Shown piece after piece: positions 17,877-28,105 of a stretch of DNA of 64,000 nt; position 1 is the stretch's first letter, and each line of letters begins with the position of its first letter. The stretch comes from Kordiimonas aquimaris. GTDB lineage: Bacteria > Pseudomonadota > Alphaproteobacteria > Sphingomonadales > Kordiimonadaceae. The stretch covers positions 124,001 to 188,000 of the forward strand of contig NZ_JAOBPO010000005.1 of NCBI RefSeq assembly GCF_025574485.1. The letters run 5' to 3'. The notes below the pieces were generated by a model. That model ran no database searches. It was given only the letters and a program-made list of their open reading frames with translations, and was not told where the DNA came from. The position numbers were made by a program, and so were the translations under genes.

Positions 17877-18446
17877 TCAACCTTTCTTATATTGATAGTC
17901 CACGATACAATCACTAGGTGCGCCTGCACCTAAATCAACAAAGTGCATATCGCGAATATGGCCTAGTTTCCTGTCAGCTTCATCACGTTCCACATCAGTA
18001 TGGGCGGGGCGTCTGCCATAGCCGTAAACCAATAGGAAACAAACCTTTCCGGTGTCATCACTTAAGGGAAATTGCATTGTTTCAAAAACATAGCTGATGT
18101 TTGACGGTGTAGAAACCATATCTGCAACGTAAGCACCGCAAGGCTGGTTAATTATGATTGTGTGATAGGCATTGAGAGCTTTACGTGTTTTCTCGTCTGC
18201 CACCATGTCATAGTAATTACGGACATTTTTATTAAGGCCTGAAAGGCGCTCTATTTCGGAGCCAGAGAAAAGCACATCAAGTTGACAGGGCCCTTCATAG
18301 CGAAACAATGCAATATTTGCCATAAGCGCCCCCATTAATTTGGGGCTGCAATCTTTCTTTGAAGGTAAAAACGAATGAGATGACCGTGGCAAATTATGCC
18401 AACAATCAAGAAAAGCTTGGAAATTTTGTTGTTCTTCCATATGCAC
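17877..18446 (-). CDS. PAS-domain protein (PAS_5-like), 189 aa
   Basis: Soluble protein whose main part (about residues 8-150) follows the PAS_5 pattern found in alphaproteobacterial single-domain proteins: an opening helix FLDCWHNL, strands around GALMANIALFRY, LFSGSEIERLSG with the typical F-x-G-s-x-l form, and a late strand CFLLVYGYGRR. There is no output domain, so a sensing or protein-binding role is the most that can be said. First of two leftward genes with the MazG-like enzyme. Confidence 0.6.
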   Translation of the reverse strand: MHMEEQQNFQAFLDCWHNLPRSSHSFLPSKKDCSPKLMGALMANIALFRYEGPCQLDVLFSGSEIERLSGLNKNVRNYYDMVADEKTRKALNAYHTIIINQPCGAYVADMVSTPSNISYVFETMQFPLSDDTGKVCFLLVYGYGRRPAHTDVERDEADRKLGHIRDMHFVDLGAGAPSDCIVDYQYKKG

Positions 18447-18478
18447 TTTTCGCTCAATGCGAGGCCGCGTGTCCAGTG

Positions 18479-18985
18479 TTACTTTCCAATTTGATTTAAT
18501 ACGTGTCCTTGTTCATCTTCATCAACAATATTCAACAGTACTTCCCAAAACCCAGAAACGGCTTCAGGACCGGCTTTTTTATAAGCCTCTGCAACACGAC
18601 TTCTCTGTGTGGCAAACAACTCTTTTTCGAATAGCTCACCCTTATCTGTTAGATGCAGCAGTCTTTGTCGTCGATCTTGTTCGCCTGTTTTTTGAACGAT
18701 ATATCCTTCATCGACAAGTTGGCCGAGTACGCGAGACAGGCTTTGCTTTGTGATGCGTAGTAATTTTAATAATCCGGACACTGTTGTGCCAGGGTTGCGT
18801 CCAACAAAGTAAAGAACACGGTGATGCGCACGCCCAAAGTTTGAGGTTGCTAATATTTCGTCAGGATCACGTGTAAAATCTCGATAAGCAAAGTATAGCA
18901 ATTCAATACCACGGCGTAATTCTTCTTCGCGCAGGTACAAATTGGATTGCGGTAATTTATGTTGCATTGTCACCTTGTTGCTCAC
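18479..18985 (-). CDS. MarR-family transcriptional regulator
   Basis: A 168-residue winged-helix regulator. The HTH covers about residues 55-100 (FGRAHHRVLYFVGRNPG, then TVSGLLKLLRITKQSLSRVL), and the wing contains EQDRRQRLLHLTDKG, the classic D-x-R MarR signature. It is divergent from ilvE across a 137-base region; this pairing recurs in alphaproteobacteria, so regulation of ilvE is a fair inference, with unknown ligand. Confidence 0.9.
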   Translation of the reverse strand: MSNKVTMQHKLPQSNLYLREEELRRGIELLYFAYRDFTRDPDEILATSNFGRAHHRVLYFVGRNPGTTVSGLLKLLRITKQSLSRVLGQLVDEGYIVQKTGEQDRRQRLLHLTDKGELFEKELFATQRSRVAEAYKKAGPEAVSGFWEVLLNIVDEDEQGHVLNQIGK

Positions 18986-19019
18986 TTTAAATATTGATGC
19001 CTAACATATGGCAGCTTTG

Positions 19020-19048
19020 TTGACACAATAGGGGTGCGCTGATACGTA
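19020..19048 (+). promoter_or_regulatory. Putative ilvE promoter
   Basis: TTGACA at 19020-19025, a 17-base spacer, then TACGTA at 19043-19048. The -35 is perfect and the -10 is weak. It lies in the MarR/ilvE intergenic region about 75 bases before the ilvE start. Confidence 0.45.
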
Positions 19049-19122
19049 GATCAAGGAAAAATAGATGCCGCGAATACACTAACGTACGTAAACGGCAATC
19101 ATTCAATTGTGGAGTATAGACG

Positions 19123-20001
19123 ATGGCTGCAGAGCCCTATGATGATCGCGACGGTTGGATCTGGATGGACGGTGAATACGTACCTTGGCGTGACAGTAAA
19201 GTTCATATCCTAACTCATGCATTGCACTATGGTGGTGCTGCATTTGAAGGTCAGCGCGCGTATAATGGACGTATATTTAAATTGGAAGAGCATACAGACC
19301 GCCTTTTCCGATCTGCTGAAATCTTAGGTTACAAAGTACCGTTCAGTAAAAATGAAATAAACGACGCTTGTAACGAACTACTCGTCAAGCATGAGTTTGT
19401 CGACGCGTATTGCCGCCCCGTTGTTTGGCGTGGCAGTGAAATGATGGGTATTGCGGCACAGCAGAACACAATTCATGCGGCTATCGCTGTTTGGCAGTGG
19501 CCTTCGTATTTTGCGCCAGAAGCCCGCCTCAAAGGCTTGCGCCTTGACATTTCCAAGTGGAGGCGCCCTGCGCCGGATACTGCGCCAACTGACGCTAAGG
19601 CGTCTGGGCTATACATGATTTGTACAATCACAAAGCATGCAGCGGATGACAATGGTTACGATGATGCATTAATGCTGGATTATCGCGGACAAATTGCTGA
19701 AGCTACTGGTGCTAATATCTTCTTTGTTAAAGATGGTGAGCTGCACACACCGACACCTGATTGTTTCCTTGATGGTATTACGCGCCGTACTGTAATTGAC
19801 TTGGCGCGGGCACGCGGACTGAAGGTAACAGAGCGCGCTATAATGCCGGAAGAAATGGAAGGTTTTGAGCAGGCGTTCCTAACAGGAACCGCTGCAGAGG
19901 TTACGCCATTGTCTGAAATTGGTCCGTATCGGTTTGAAGTTGGTGATATTACCAAGACGCTCATGACTGATTACGATACACTCGTTCGCAGCGGTGGTTA
20001 A
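19123..20001 (+). CDS. ilvE: Branched-chain amino acid aminotransferase
   Basis: Fold-type IV PLP enzyme performing the last step of Ile, Val and Leu synthesis. The opening IWMDGEYVPWRD and ALHYGGAAFEGQRAY, the lysine-bearing segment CTITKHAADDNGYDDAL (about residues 167-183, the K taken as the PLP lysine) and LDGITRRTVIDLARARGL are characteristic. Length 292 residues is normal. The gene stands apart from ilvBNC and leuA at 57-62 kb and is controlled from its own region facing the MarR gene. It ends in a terminator shared with the convergent XRE gene. Confidence 0.96.
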   Translation: MAAEPYDDRDGWIWMDGEYVPWRDSKVHILTHALHYGGAAFEGQRAYNGRIFKLEEHTDRLFRSAEILGYKVPFSKNEINDACNELLVKHEFVDAYCRPVVWRGSEMMGIAAQQNTIHAAIAVWQWPSYFAPEARLKGLRLDISKWRRPAPDTAPTDAKASGLYMICTITKHAADDNGYDDALMLDYRGQIAEATGANIFFVKDGELHTPTPDCFLDGITRRTVIDLARARGLKVTERAIMPEEMEGFEQAFLTGTAAEVTPLSEIGPYRFEVGDITKTLMTDYDTLVRSGG

Positions 20002-20034
20002 TGAGCCATTCGCTGTAATTGAGAGAAGTTTAAC

Positions 20035-20069
20035 GCCCCAGCAGCATTAGTTGCCGGGGCTATTTTTTT
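20035..20069 (+). terminator. ilvE intrinsic terminator
   Basis: GCCCC at 20035-20039 and GGGGC at 20056-20060 close a stem that continues, after one mismatch, with AGCA/TTGC-type pairs; a T-rich tail (TATTTTTTT) follows. It overlaps the last codons of the convergent XRE gene. Confidence 0.8.
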
Positions 20070-20463
20070 CACTTTCCTGTACGGCTTGAACCAGATCTGC
20101 CAATGCTTGCCGTAAACTTGAAGGCGGCATTGCGTCTATTTCCGGCAGCAAATAATCCAGTTCATCAATCTTGCCTTTGAATAATATTTCACCAGGTGGC
20201 AAACCTTTGTAAAAAAAGCCGACGTCAACTTTGAGGATATGAGCAAGCATAAACAGTCTGCCTGCGCTTATTCTGTTTTGTCCGCTTTCATATTTTTGAA
20301 GCTGTTGATAGGAAACGCTTAGTATTTCGCTAATATCCTGTTGCGAAATGTCCATGGAACGACGCCTGTCGCGAATACGTTTTCCAACGTGCTTGTCGAT
20401 AAAATCCGCTTTTCTCGCAGTGCTGCCGTCTACTCGGCTTTTCTTTGTTGAGCGATCGCTCAT
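20047..20463 (-). CDS. XRE-family helix-turn-helix regulator
   Basis: A 138-residue protein with a lysine- and arginine-rich N-terminus and one Cro/CI-type HTH (about residues 24-80: VGKRIRDRRRSMDISQQDIS, then SVSYQQLQKYESGQNRIS). The acidic C-terminal tail of about 55 residues probably mediates oligomerisation. GGGGGAAG 9 bases before this ATG selects it over an upstream in-frame ATG. Target genes unknown; the neighbours are converging ilvE and divergent bamD. Confidence 0.88.
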   Translation of the reverse strand: MSDRSTKKSRVDGSTARKADFIDKHVGKRIRDRRRSMDISQQDISEILSVSYQQLQKYESGQNRISAGRLFMLAHILKVDVGFFYKGLPPGEILFKGKIDELDYLLPEIDAMPPSSLRQALADLVQAVQESEKNSPGN

Positions 20464-20670
20464 ATAATTTTCTTCCCCCAAAAAGAAAGCAATAAACAAC
20501 TGGTCGTGATTCCCGTTGGCCTGTCAGTTAAGCTGTGCTAGAAAATCTCTTGGCCAGCGTTGAAACCATGTGTGCACGCAACATAATGTATAAATTATAC
20601 TAATGGTTGTGTGTATGTGTGACAACAAATAAATTAGTAATCAGCTAGGGCTGACGAGTAACTGGAGTAT

Positions 20671-21486
20671 GTGGCGGCTATGGATTCCACCCGGCTTAAA
20701 GCAATTATTATGAGTGCATTATCTATTGTACTTGTTGCATGTAGTTCCAACGATGAAGATACATACGTCGCACGAGACGTAGAGGTTATTTACAACTTTG
20801 CTTATGATGCGTTAGAGCGAAAGCGTTACCGGTTAGCAGCTGCAGGTTTTGATGAAGTTGAGCGTCAGCACCCATATTCTGTATGGGCACGCCGTGCACA
20901 GTTAATGGCAGCATACTCGGCGTACATGAGTAATCAATATGATGACGCTGTATTGGCAGCGCAGCGTTTTCTGCAATTGCATCCGGGCAACGCGTCTGCG
21001 CCGTATGCATATTACTTAATTGCTCTTAGCCACTATGAGCAGATATCTGATGTAGGTCGTGATCAGGAAAAGACCGAAGAAGCTGAGGTTGCTTTGATTG
21101 AGGTTATTCGTCGTTTTCCTGAGTCTGAGTATGCGCAGGATGCACAGCTAAAACTTAACCTTACGCAAGACCATCTGGCTGGTAAGGATATGGAAGTTGG
21201 GCGCTTTTACATGCAGCGCAAAGAATATCTATCTGCAATCATTCGTTTTCGCCGTGTTGTTGAAAAATACCAAACTACCAGCCATGCGCCGGAAGCTTTA
21301 CACCGATTGGTAGAAAGTTATCTTGCGCTCGGTATTACTGATGAAGCACAAATGGCTGCTGCTGTTTTGGGACATAATTTCCCGGAGAGCAAATGGTATC
21401 GCTTCAGTTATTCACAGCTAGTAGATGGTCGTTTGTCGCCAGAAGCCAAGAGCAATTCATGGCTTTCTGCCATTTGGCCATTTTAA
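20671..21486 (+). CDS. bamD: Outer membrane assembly lipoprotein BamD
   Basis: TPR-rich lipoprotein of the BAM complex that inserts outer-membrane beta-barrels. A signal peptide ends in the lipobox LVACSS, and the body shows tandem TPR-like helices (for example YALERKRYRLAAAGFDEVE, YDDAVLAAQRFLQLHPGN, RFYMQRKEYLSAIIRFRRVV). Length about 270 residues. The start is uncertain: GGAG at 20664-20667 is only 3 bases before the GTG at 20671 and 12 bases before the ATG at 20680. First gene of bamD-recN-ligA. Confidence 0.94.
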   Translation: MAAMDSTRLKAIIMSALSIVLVACSSNDEDTYVARDVEVIYNFAYDALERKRYRLAAAGFDEVERQHPYSVWARRAQLMAAYSAYMSNQYDDAVLAAQRFLQLHPGNASAPYAYYLIALSHYEQISDVGRDQEKTEEAEVALIEVIRRFPESEYAQDAQLKLNLTQDHLAGKDMEVGRFYMQRKEYLSAIIRFRRVVEKYQTTSHAPEALHRLVESYLALGITDEAQMAAAVLGHNFPESKWYRFSYSQLVDGRLSPEAKSNSWLSAIWPF

Positions 21487-21509
21487 ACCAGTTAATTTAG
21501 GGGGAAGGG

Positions 21510-23186
21510 ATGCTGACCAGCCTCAGCATTCGAGACATTGTTCTAATCGACAGATTGGCACTTCGCTTTTCTGATGGCTTAAATGTGTTAACTGGTGAAA
21601 CTGGTGCCGGTAAATCGATACTACTCGATAGTTTAGGGTTGGCTCTGGGAACAAGAGCAGATCGAGCCCTTGTGCGCCGAAATCAAGAAAAAGGTACTGT
21701 GTCTGCGTGCTTTACAGTCGCTAAAAGTCACATCGTTTGCAGTAAATTGGATGATGCAGGACTTGATCACGGTGACGGTGAAATTGTTCTTCGGCGTCAA
21801 ATCACTGCGGATGGGCGCAGCAAGGCGTGGATTAATGATCAACCGGTTGGCCAAGCCTTATTAGCCGAGGTTGGCGCGTGTCTTGTAGAAATTCACGGAC
21901 AACATGATGATCGCGGTCTATTGGATGCTTCTGCCCATCGTAATTTGCTTGATGAATTTGCAGGCCTTGCTTCGCTTAAGGCTGATATGTCGCGTGCTTA
22001 TTCTGCTTATCAAGCCGCATTAAAAGAAGAAGCACGTATTAAAGCCGAGATTGCGGAAGCGCGTGTAGACGAAGAATATATTCGTCATGCAGCTGAAGAA
22101 CTGGCGGCATTAGCACCTGAAGAAGGTGAAGAACAAATTTTAGCTGACCGACGGGCGTTGATGATGCAGGGAGAGAAATCTGCTCAGGAGCTAGCTGATT
22201 TCCAAAAAACATTAACGGCGCACGGTGGTGTTGACGCGACAGTTCGCGGTGTTATTCGCAGAATGGCACGCCTTGATGGAGCCTTGGCTGAGCGCCTAAC
22301 AACTACATTTGAAGCACTTGACCGCGCAGCAGATGAGCTTGCCGTTGCAACAGATGCGCTGGGTCGTGTTATTGCGGATGTTCACTTTGATGGGCAAGAA
22401 CTGGAACAAGTGGAAGAAAGATTGTTCGAGTTTCACCGTATTGCGCGCAAGCACAATTGCCAACCAGCAGAGTTGTTGTCATTAGGGCAGGGGTTGTCTG
22501 CAAAACTTGATACGATAACAGGCAGCGAAGATGTACTGCGGGCCGCAACACAACTGGTTCACGACACAAGAGAAAGTTTCCATGCTCTCGTAAAATCTGT
22601 GTCGAGTGAAAGGCGTAAAATTTCTGAACAGCTTGATTTGCAAGTTAACAATGAATTGCCTGCACTGAAGCTTGAGAAAGCAATCTTCAAAACTGATTTG
22701 GAAGCATTGCCTGTTGAACAATGGAATGAATTAGGTGGTGAACGGGTTGTTTTCCAAGTGAAGACAAACGAAGGCACCCCTTTTGGCCCAATGGTAAAAG
22801 TGGCATCTGGCGGCGAGCTGGCTCGTTTCATTTTGGCGTTAAAAGTTGTACTTGCCAAAAATACATCAGTGCCCGTCATGGTTTTTGACGAGGTTGATCG
22901 TGGTATAGGTGGGGCCACGGCAAGTGCTGTCGGGGACCGACTGAAAAAACTCACGGTTCGTTCACAGGTACTTGTGGTTACTCACAGCCCTCAGGTTGCG
23001 GCGCGTGGGGATATTCAGTTTCAGATTAGTAAAGATGATATTGATGGCGATACGAAAACATCTGTTGGTGAATTGTCTGATGTAGAACGTAAGGAAGAAA
23101 TTGCTCGCATGCTTGCGGGCGCGGAAATTACTGACGCTGCTCGCGCAGCAGCTGATCAACTTTTAAATAGTGGCGATAGTGCTTAA
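21510..23186 (+). CDS. recN: DNA repair ATPase RecN
   Basis: SMC-like ATPase acting in double-strand break repair. The N-terminal part has the Walker A GETGAGKSILLDSLGL (about residues 28-43) and the LVEIHGQHDD segment; long coiled-coil arms fill roughly 150-370; the C-terminal ABC part has KVASGGELARFILALK (signature) and VMVFDEVDRGIGG (Walker B). GGGGAAGGG lies right before the ATG. 558 residues is the expected length. The stop codon abuts the ligA start, so the two are cotranslated. Confidence 0.97.
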   Translation: MLTSLSIRDIVLIDRLALRFSDGLNVLTGETGAGKSILLDSLGLALGTRADRALVRRNQEKGTVSACFTVAKSHIVCSKLDDAGLDHGDGEIVLRRQITADGRSKAWINDQPVGQALLAEVGACLVEIHGQHDDRGLLDASAHRNLLDEFAGLASLKADMSRAYSAYQAALKEEARIKAEIAEARVDEEYIRHAAEELAALAPEEGEEQILADRRALMMQGEKSAQELADFQKTLTAHGGVDATVRGVIRRMARLDGALAERLTTTFEALDRAADELAVATDALGRVIADVHFDGQELEQVEERLFEFHRIARKHNCQPAELLSLGQGLSAKLDTITGSEDVLRAATQLVHDTRESFHALVKSVSSERRKISEQLDLQVNNELPALKLEKAIFKTDLEALPVEQWNELGGERVVFQVKTNEGTPFGPMVKVASGGELARFILALKVVLAKNTSVPVMVFDEVDRGIGGATASAVGDRLKKLTVRSQVLVVTHSPQVAARGDIQFQISKDDIDGDTKTSVGELSDVERKEEIARMLAGAEITDAARAAADQLLNSGDSA

Positions 23187-25562
<2,376 letters not shown>

Positions 25563-25606
25563 AATGCCGACTCTTTATCTGAAAATCAAAACTGAAGGGG
25601 GTTTCT

Positions 25607-26569
25607 GTGGCTCTTAAAATGCTTCAAGTGATTGCACCAACAGCTACGGCAGCCAGCTTGCAGAAAATTGCAGACCGAGACGGTGCTGTTTCATTTCACA
25701 AACAATGTGAAATTGATGATGATCACGCAGTGTTCCACATGCTTACAAGCGCGAATACACGCCAACAGATTATTGATGCACTGCAAGAATTGCTGAAAAC
25801 GTCACCCCGGTGTCGCATTAATATTATCCCTGTGGATACAACTGTTCCGTCGATTGATGTAGACTCGCAATCTGATACGCGTGAAGAACTGAATGCAAAA
25901 ATGGCAAGCGGCGCCAATCTGGATTTTAACTATTTGCTTTTGACATTTCTTTCGACGCTTGTGGCTTTGATCGGGTTGTTGCAAGACAACATTGCAGTTG
26001 TGATTGGCGCGATGGTGATTGCGCCGTTTCTGGGGCCCAATCTTGCTTTTGCATTTGGTACGTCACTTGGTAAACGCCCACTGATGTTCTATGCGTTTAA
26101 AGCGGGTGTGGCAGGTGTAAGTTTAGCAGTTTTGCTTTCATACGGTTTTGGCTGGGTGTGGGGTACCGTGCCAGACAGTAGCGAATTGCTTAGCCGAACA
26201 AATATTGGTTTGGACGGTGTTGCCCTTGCGGTCGCGTCAGGTGTCGCTGGTGTGTTATCATTAACTTCTGGCCTTTCCATGACACTGGTTGGTGTAATGG
26301 TGGCGGTTGCTATATTACCGCCAGCGGCAACTTTTGGGTTTATGCTTGGTGCAGAAGAGTGGAAAATGGCTTATGGCAGCTTTCTACTGCTTTCGGTTAA
26401 TATTGTGTGCGTTAACCTATCAGGCCTGTTGGTTTTCCTAGCCAAGGGTATCAAGCCACGTCGGTGGTTCGAGAGGCGAATGGCGAAGCCTTATGTGCTC
26501 GGCGGTATCGCTGTATGGAGCGTGTTACTGCTTCTATTGTTATTTGCCATCGGTAATCCCATTATCTGA
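25607..26569 (+). CDS. DUF389 (TIGR00341-type) membrane protein
   Basis: A 320-residue protein: a soluble N-terminal ferredoxin-like part (about residues 1-85), then about six membrane helices. The DUF389 core DNIAVVIGAMVIAPFLGPN (about 124-142) with GAMVIAPF-type repeat VAVAILPPAA near residue 230 is diagnostic. The role is unknown in all homologues. It uses GTG with a good AGGGGG site. It follows ligA by 44 bases and may be cotranscribed. Confidence 0.88.
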   Translation: MALKMLQVIAPTATAASLQKIADRDGAVSFHKQCEIDDDHAVFHMLTSANTRQQIIDALQELLKTSPRCRINIIPVDTTVPSIDVDSQSDTREELNAKMASGANLDFNYLLLTFLSTLVALIGLLQDNIAVVIGAMVIAPFLGPNLAFAFGTSLGKRPLMFYAFKAGVAGVSLAVLLSYGFGWVWGTVPDSSELLSRTNIGLDGVALAVASGVAGVLSLTSGLSMTLVGVMVAVAILPPAATFGFMLGAEEWKMAYGSFLLLSVNIVCVNLSGLLVFLAKGIKPRRWFERRMAKPYVLGGIAVWSVLLLLLLFAIGNPII

Positions 26570-26779
26570 AATTATAGCAACAGATTTTCTTCTATTGTGT
26601 ATTCAACTAAATATAACGAGCCTGTGATAGCTTACGTGATGAGGTATGCATTTTATGCATGGCTCTGTTGTGGTTTTAACCTCTACTCGCCGCAGATGAT
26701 TGTCCATATATATCTCCCTGTCAGCAGATAAAGCCGACGGTAATAAGTATATAATAATTCAGCGATTTTGGAACGAACA

Positions 26780-27028
26780 ATGGCACACACAGTAGAGACA
26801 ATTGAACTAATCGAAAGCTATTCATTCATGGGTTTATTGGCAACAAAAGGTCAAATCCCAGGCGTGGAAGGCACACCGATTGCAGAAGAACAACGCGCAG
26901 TTAACAAATTGTTTGAAGTTGTTGGCACGAAGAAAACAAAGCCAGCTTTCTCGTTTAAAATCGTTCGCCCGCTTAGCTGGGGCAAATTTAGCACATCAAA
27001 CAATGCAAGCGGTGCATTTGCCCATTAA
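26780..27028 (+). CDS. Small hypothetical protein, 82 aa
   Basis: I recognise no family. The protein is soluble, starts MAHTVETIELIESYSFMG, has a middle with EEQRAVNKLFEVVG and a basic, Ser/Gly-rich end (GKFSTSNNASGAFAH). The gene looks real: it has its own 210-base upstream region with TATAAT at 26750-26755, codon use like the well-expressed genes here (GGT, GAA, AAA), and a strong terminator just after the stop. No convincing Shine-Dalgarno is seen, only GAACGAACA before the ATG. Confidence 0.7.
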   Translation: MAHTVETIELIESYSFMGLLATKGQIPGVEGTPIAEEQRAVNKLFEVVGTKKTKPAFSFKIVRPLSWGKFSTSNNASGAFAH

Positions 27029-27055
27029 GCTTAAAAGCTATCAGTAAATATTATT

Positions 27056-27085
27056 AAGCTCGTTACTTCATGTAGCGAGCTTTTA
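27056..27085 (+). terminator. Intrinsic terminator of the 82-aa gene
   Basis: AAGCTCGTTAC (27056-27066) pairs with GTAGCGAGCTT (27072-27082) with one wobble and a 5-base loop; T residues follow. Confidence 0.85.
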
Positions 27086-27170
27086 TTATGTTTGTTTCAA
27101 GCTGTGCAAACGTAGCTTTGTTTAAGCTCGAGTAACAGAAATTGCTTTTACCAAGCGCGTACTGATTGAA

Positions 27171-28088
27171 TTATGCGCGCTTTAGATAAAGCGCTGTCCA
27201 ATCGCCTTGTTCAACTGCATCAATCAAAGACATGCCTTTGCTCTCGTATGCTGCGAGGACATCTTCTTTTTGAGTAATCAGTAATCCGGATAAAATGAGC
27301 TTACCGCTTCTTGCCGTTGCATCAATAATATCCTGCGCCATGGTAATTAGAGGGCCGGCAAGAATATTAGCTACGATTAAATTATAAGGTGCTTTACGCT
27401 GCAAAGCATCATCCTTCAATCCATCAGCAACAATAAGGTAGATTCCGTCTTCATTGGGGCCGCCGGTGTTTTCTAAAGCGTCGTTAACGCCAAGATTTAA
27501 ACGCGTTACATCAATAGCAATAGGGTCAATATCTGTGGCCGTAACAGTTGAACTTGGCCATAATTTGGCTGCGGCGAGTGCTAACACGCCTGTACCAGTG
27601 CCTATATCAAGCATGTTATCTGGTACATCCGACTGACCAATCTTATCAATGAGCTTTAAGCAAGCCGATGTTGTTTCATGTTTGCCTGTACCGAAAGCTT
27701 GCCCTGCATCAATTTGAAGGTTGATGAGTTTTGGGTCTCGCTTATCTGCATCATGACTGCCAAATACCAGGAAACGACCTGCGCGAACAGGAGCAAGCAG
27801 TTTTTGGCTTTCGCTTACCCAATCCCGGTCCTCAATGGGTGTAAGTGTATATGTCCAACCTTCCAATCCCGCGTGGGTTAGTACTGCATCAATAAAGGCG
27901 GTGTCAGCTTCATCAGTAAAATAAACGTCAACCTGCCATAATGGGCTGTCATCTTGTTCAAATGAGGAAGAGGTTGGTGGGAAGATACCCTGCATTTCCG
28001 CGATAACTTCAATGCTGGTTTCAAGCGCTTCTGATTTTTCTCGTGGTAATTGGCCCGAAAGGCACCAGCCTGTATTCTCTTGCGTCAT
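27171..28088 (-). CDS. prmA: Ribosomal protein L11 methyltransferase
   Basis: SAM-dependent trimethylation of ribosomal protein L11. The N-terminal substrate domain (about residues 1-95) contains the family phrase DRDWVSESQKLLAPVRAG; the catalytic domain has FGTGKHETTSACL, the SAM loop LDIGTGTGVLALAAAKL (about 162-178), TATDIDPIA and the N-I-L-A-G-P motif VANILAGPL. Length 305 residues is normal. It lies 17 bases behind uvrD on the same strand. Confidence 0.96.
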   Translation of the reverse strand: MTQENTGWCLSGQLPREKSEALETSIEVIAEMQGIFPPTSSSFEQDDSPLWQVDVYFTDEADTAFIDAVLTHAGLEGWTYTLTPIEDRDWVSESQKLLAPVRAGRFLVFGSHDADKRDPKLINLQIDAGQAFGTGKHETTSACLKLIDKIGQSDVPDNMLDIGTGTGVLALAAAKLWPSSTVTATDIDPIAIDVTRLNLGVNDALENTGGPNEDGIYLIVADGLKDDALQRKAPYNLIVANILAGPLITMAQDIIDATARSGKLILSGLLITQKEDVLAAYESKGMSLIDAVEQGDWTALYLKRA

Positions 28089-28105
28089 TATCGTGTCCCT
28101 GTTCT

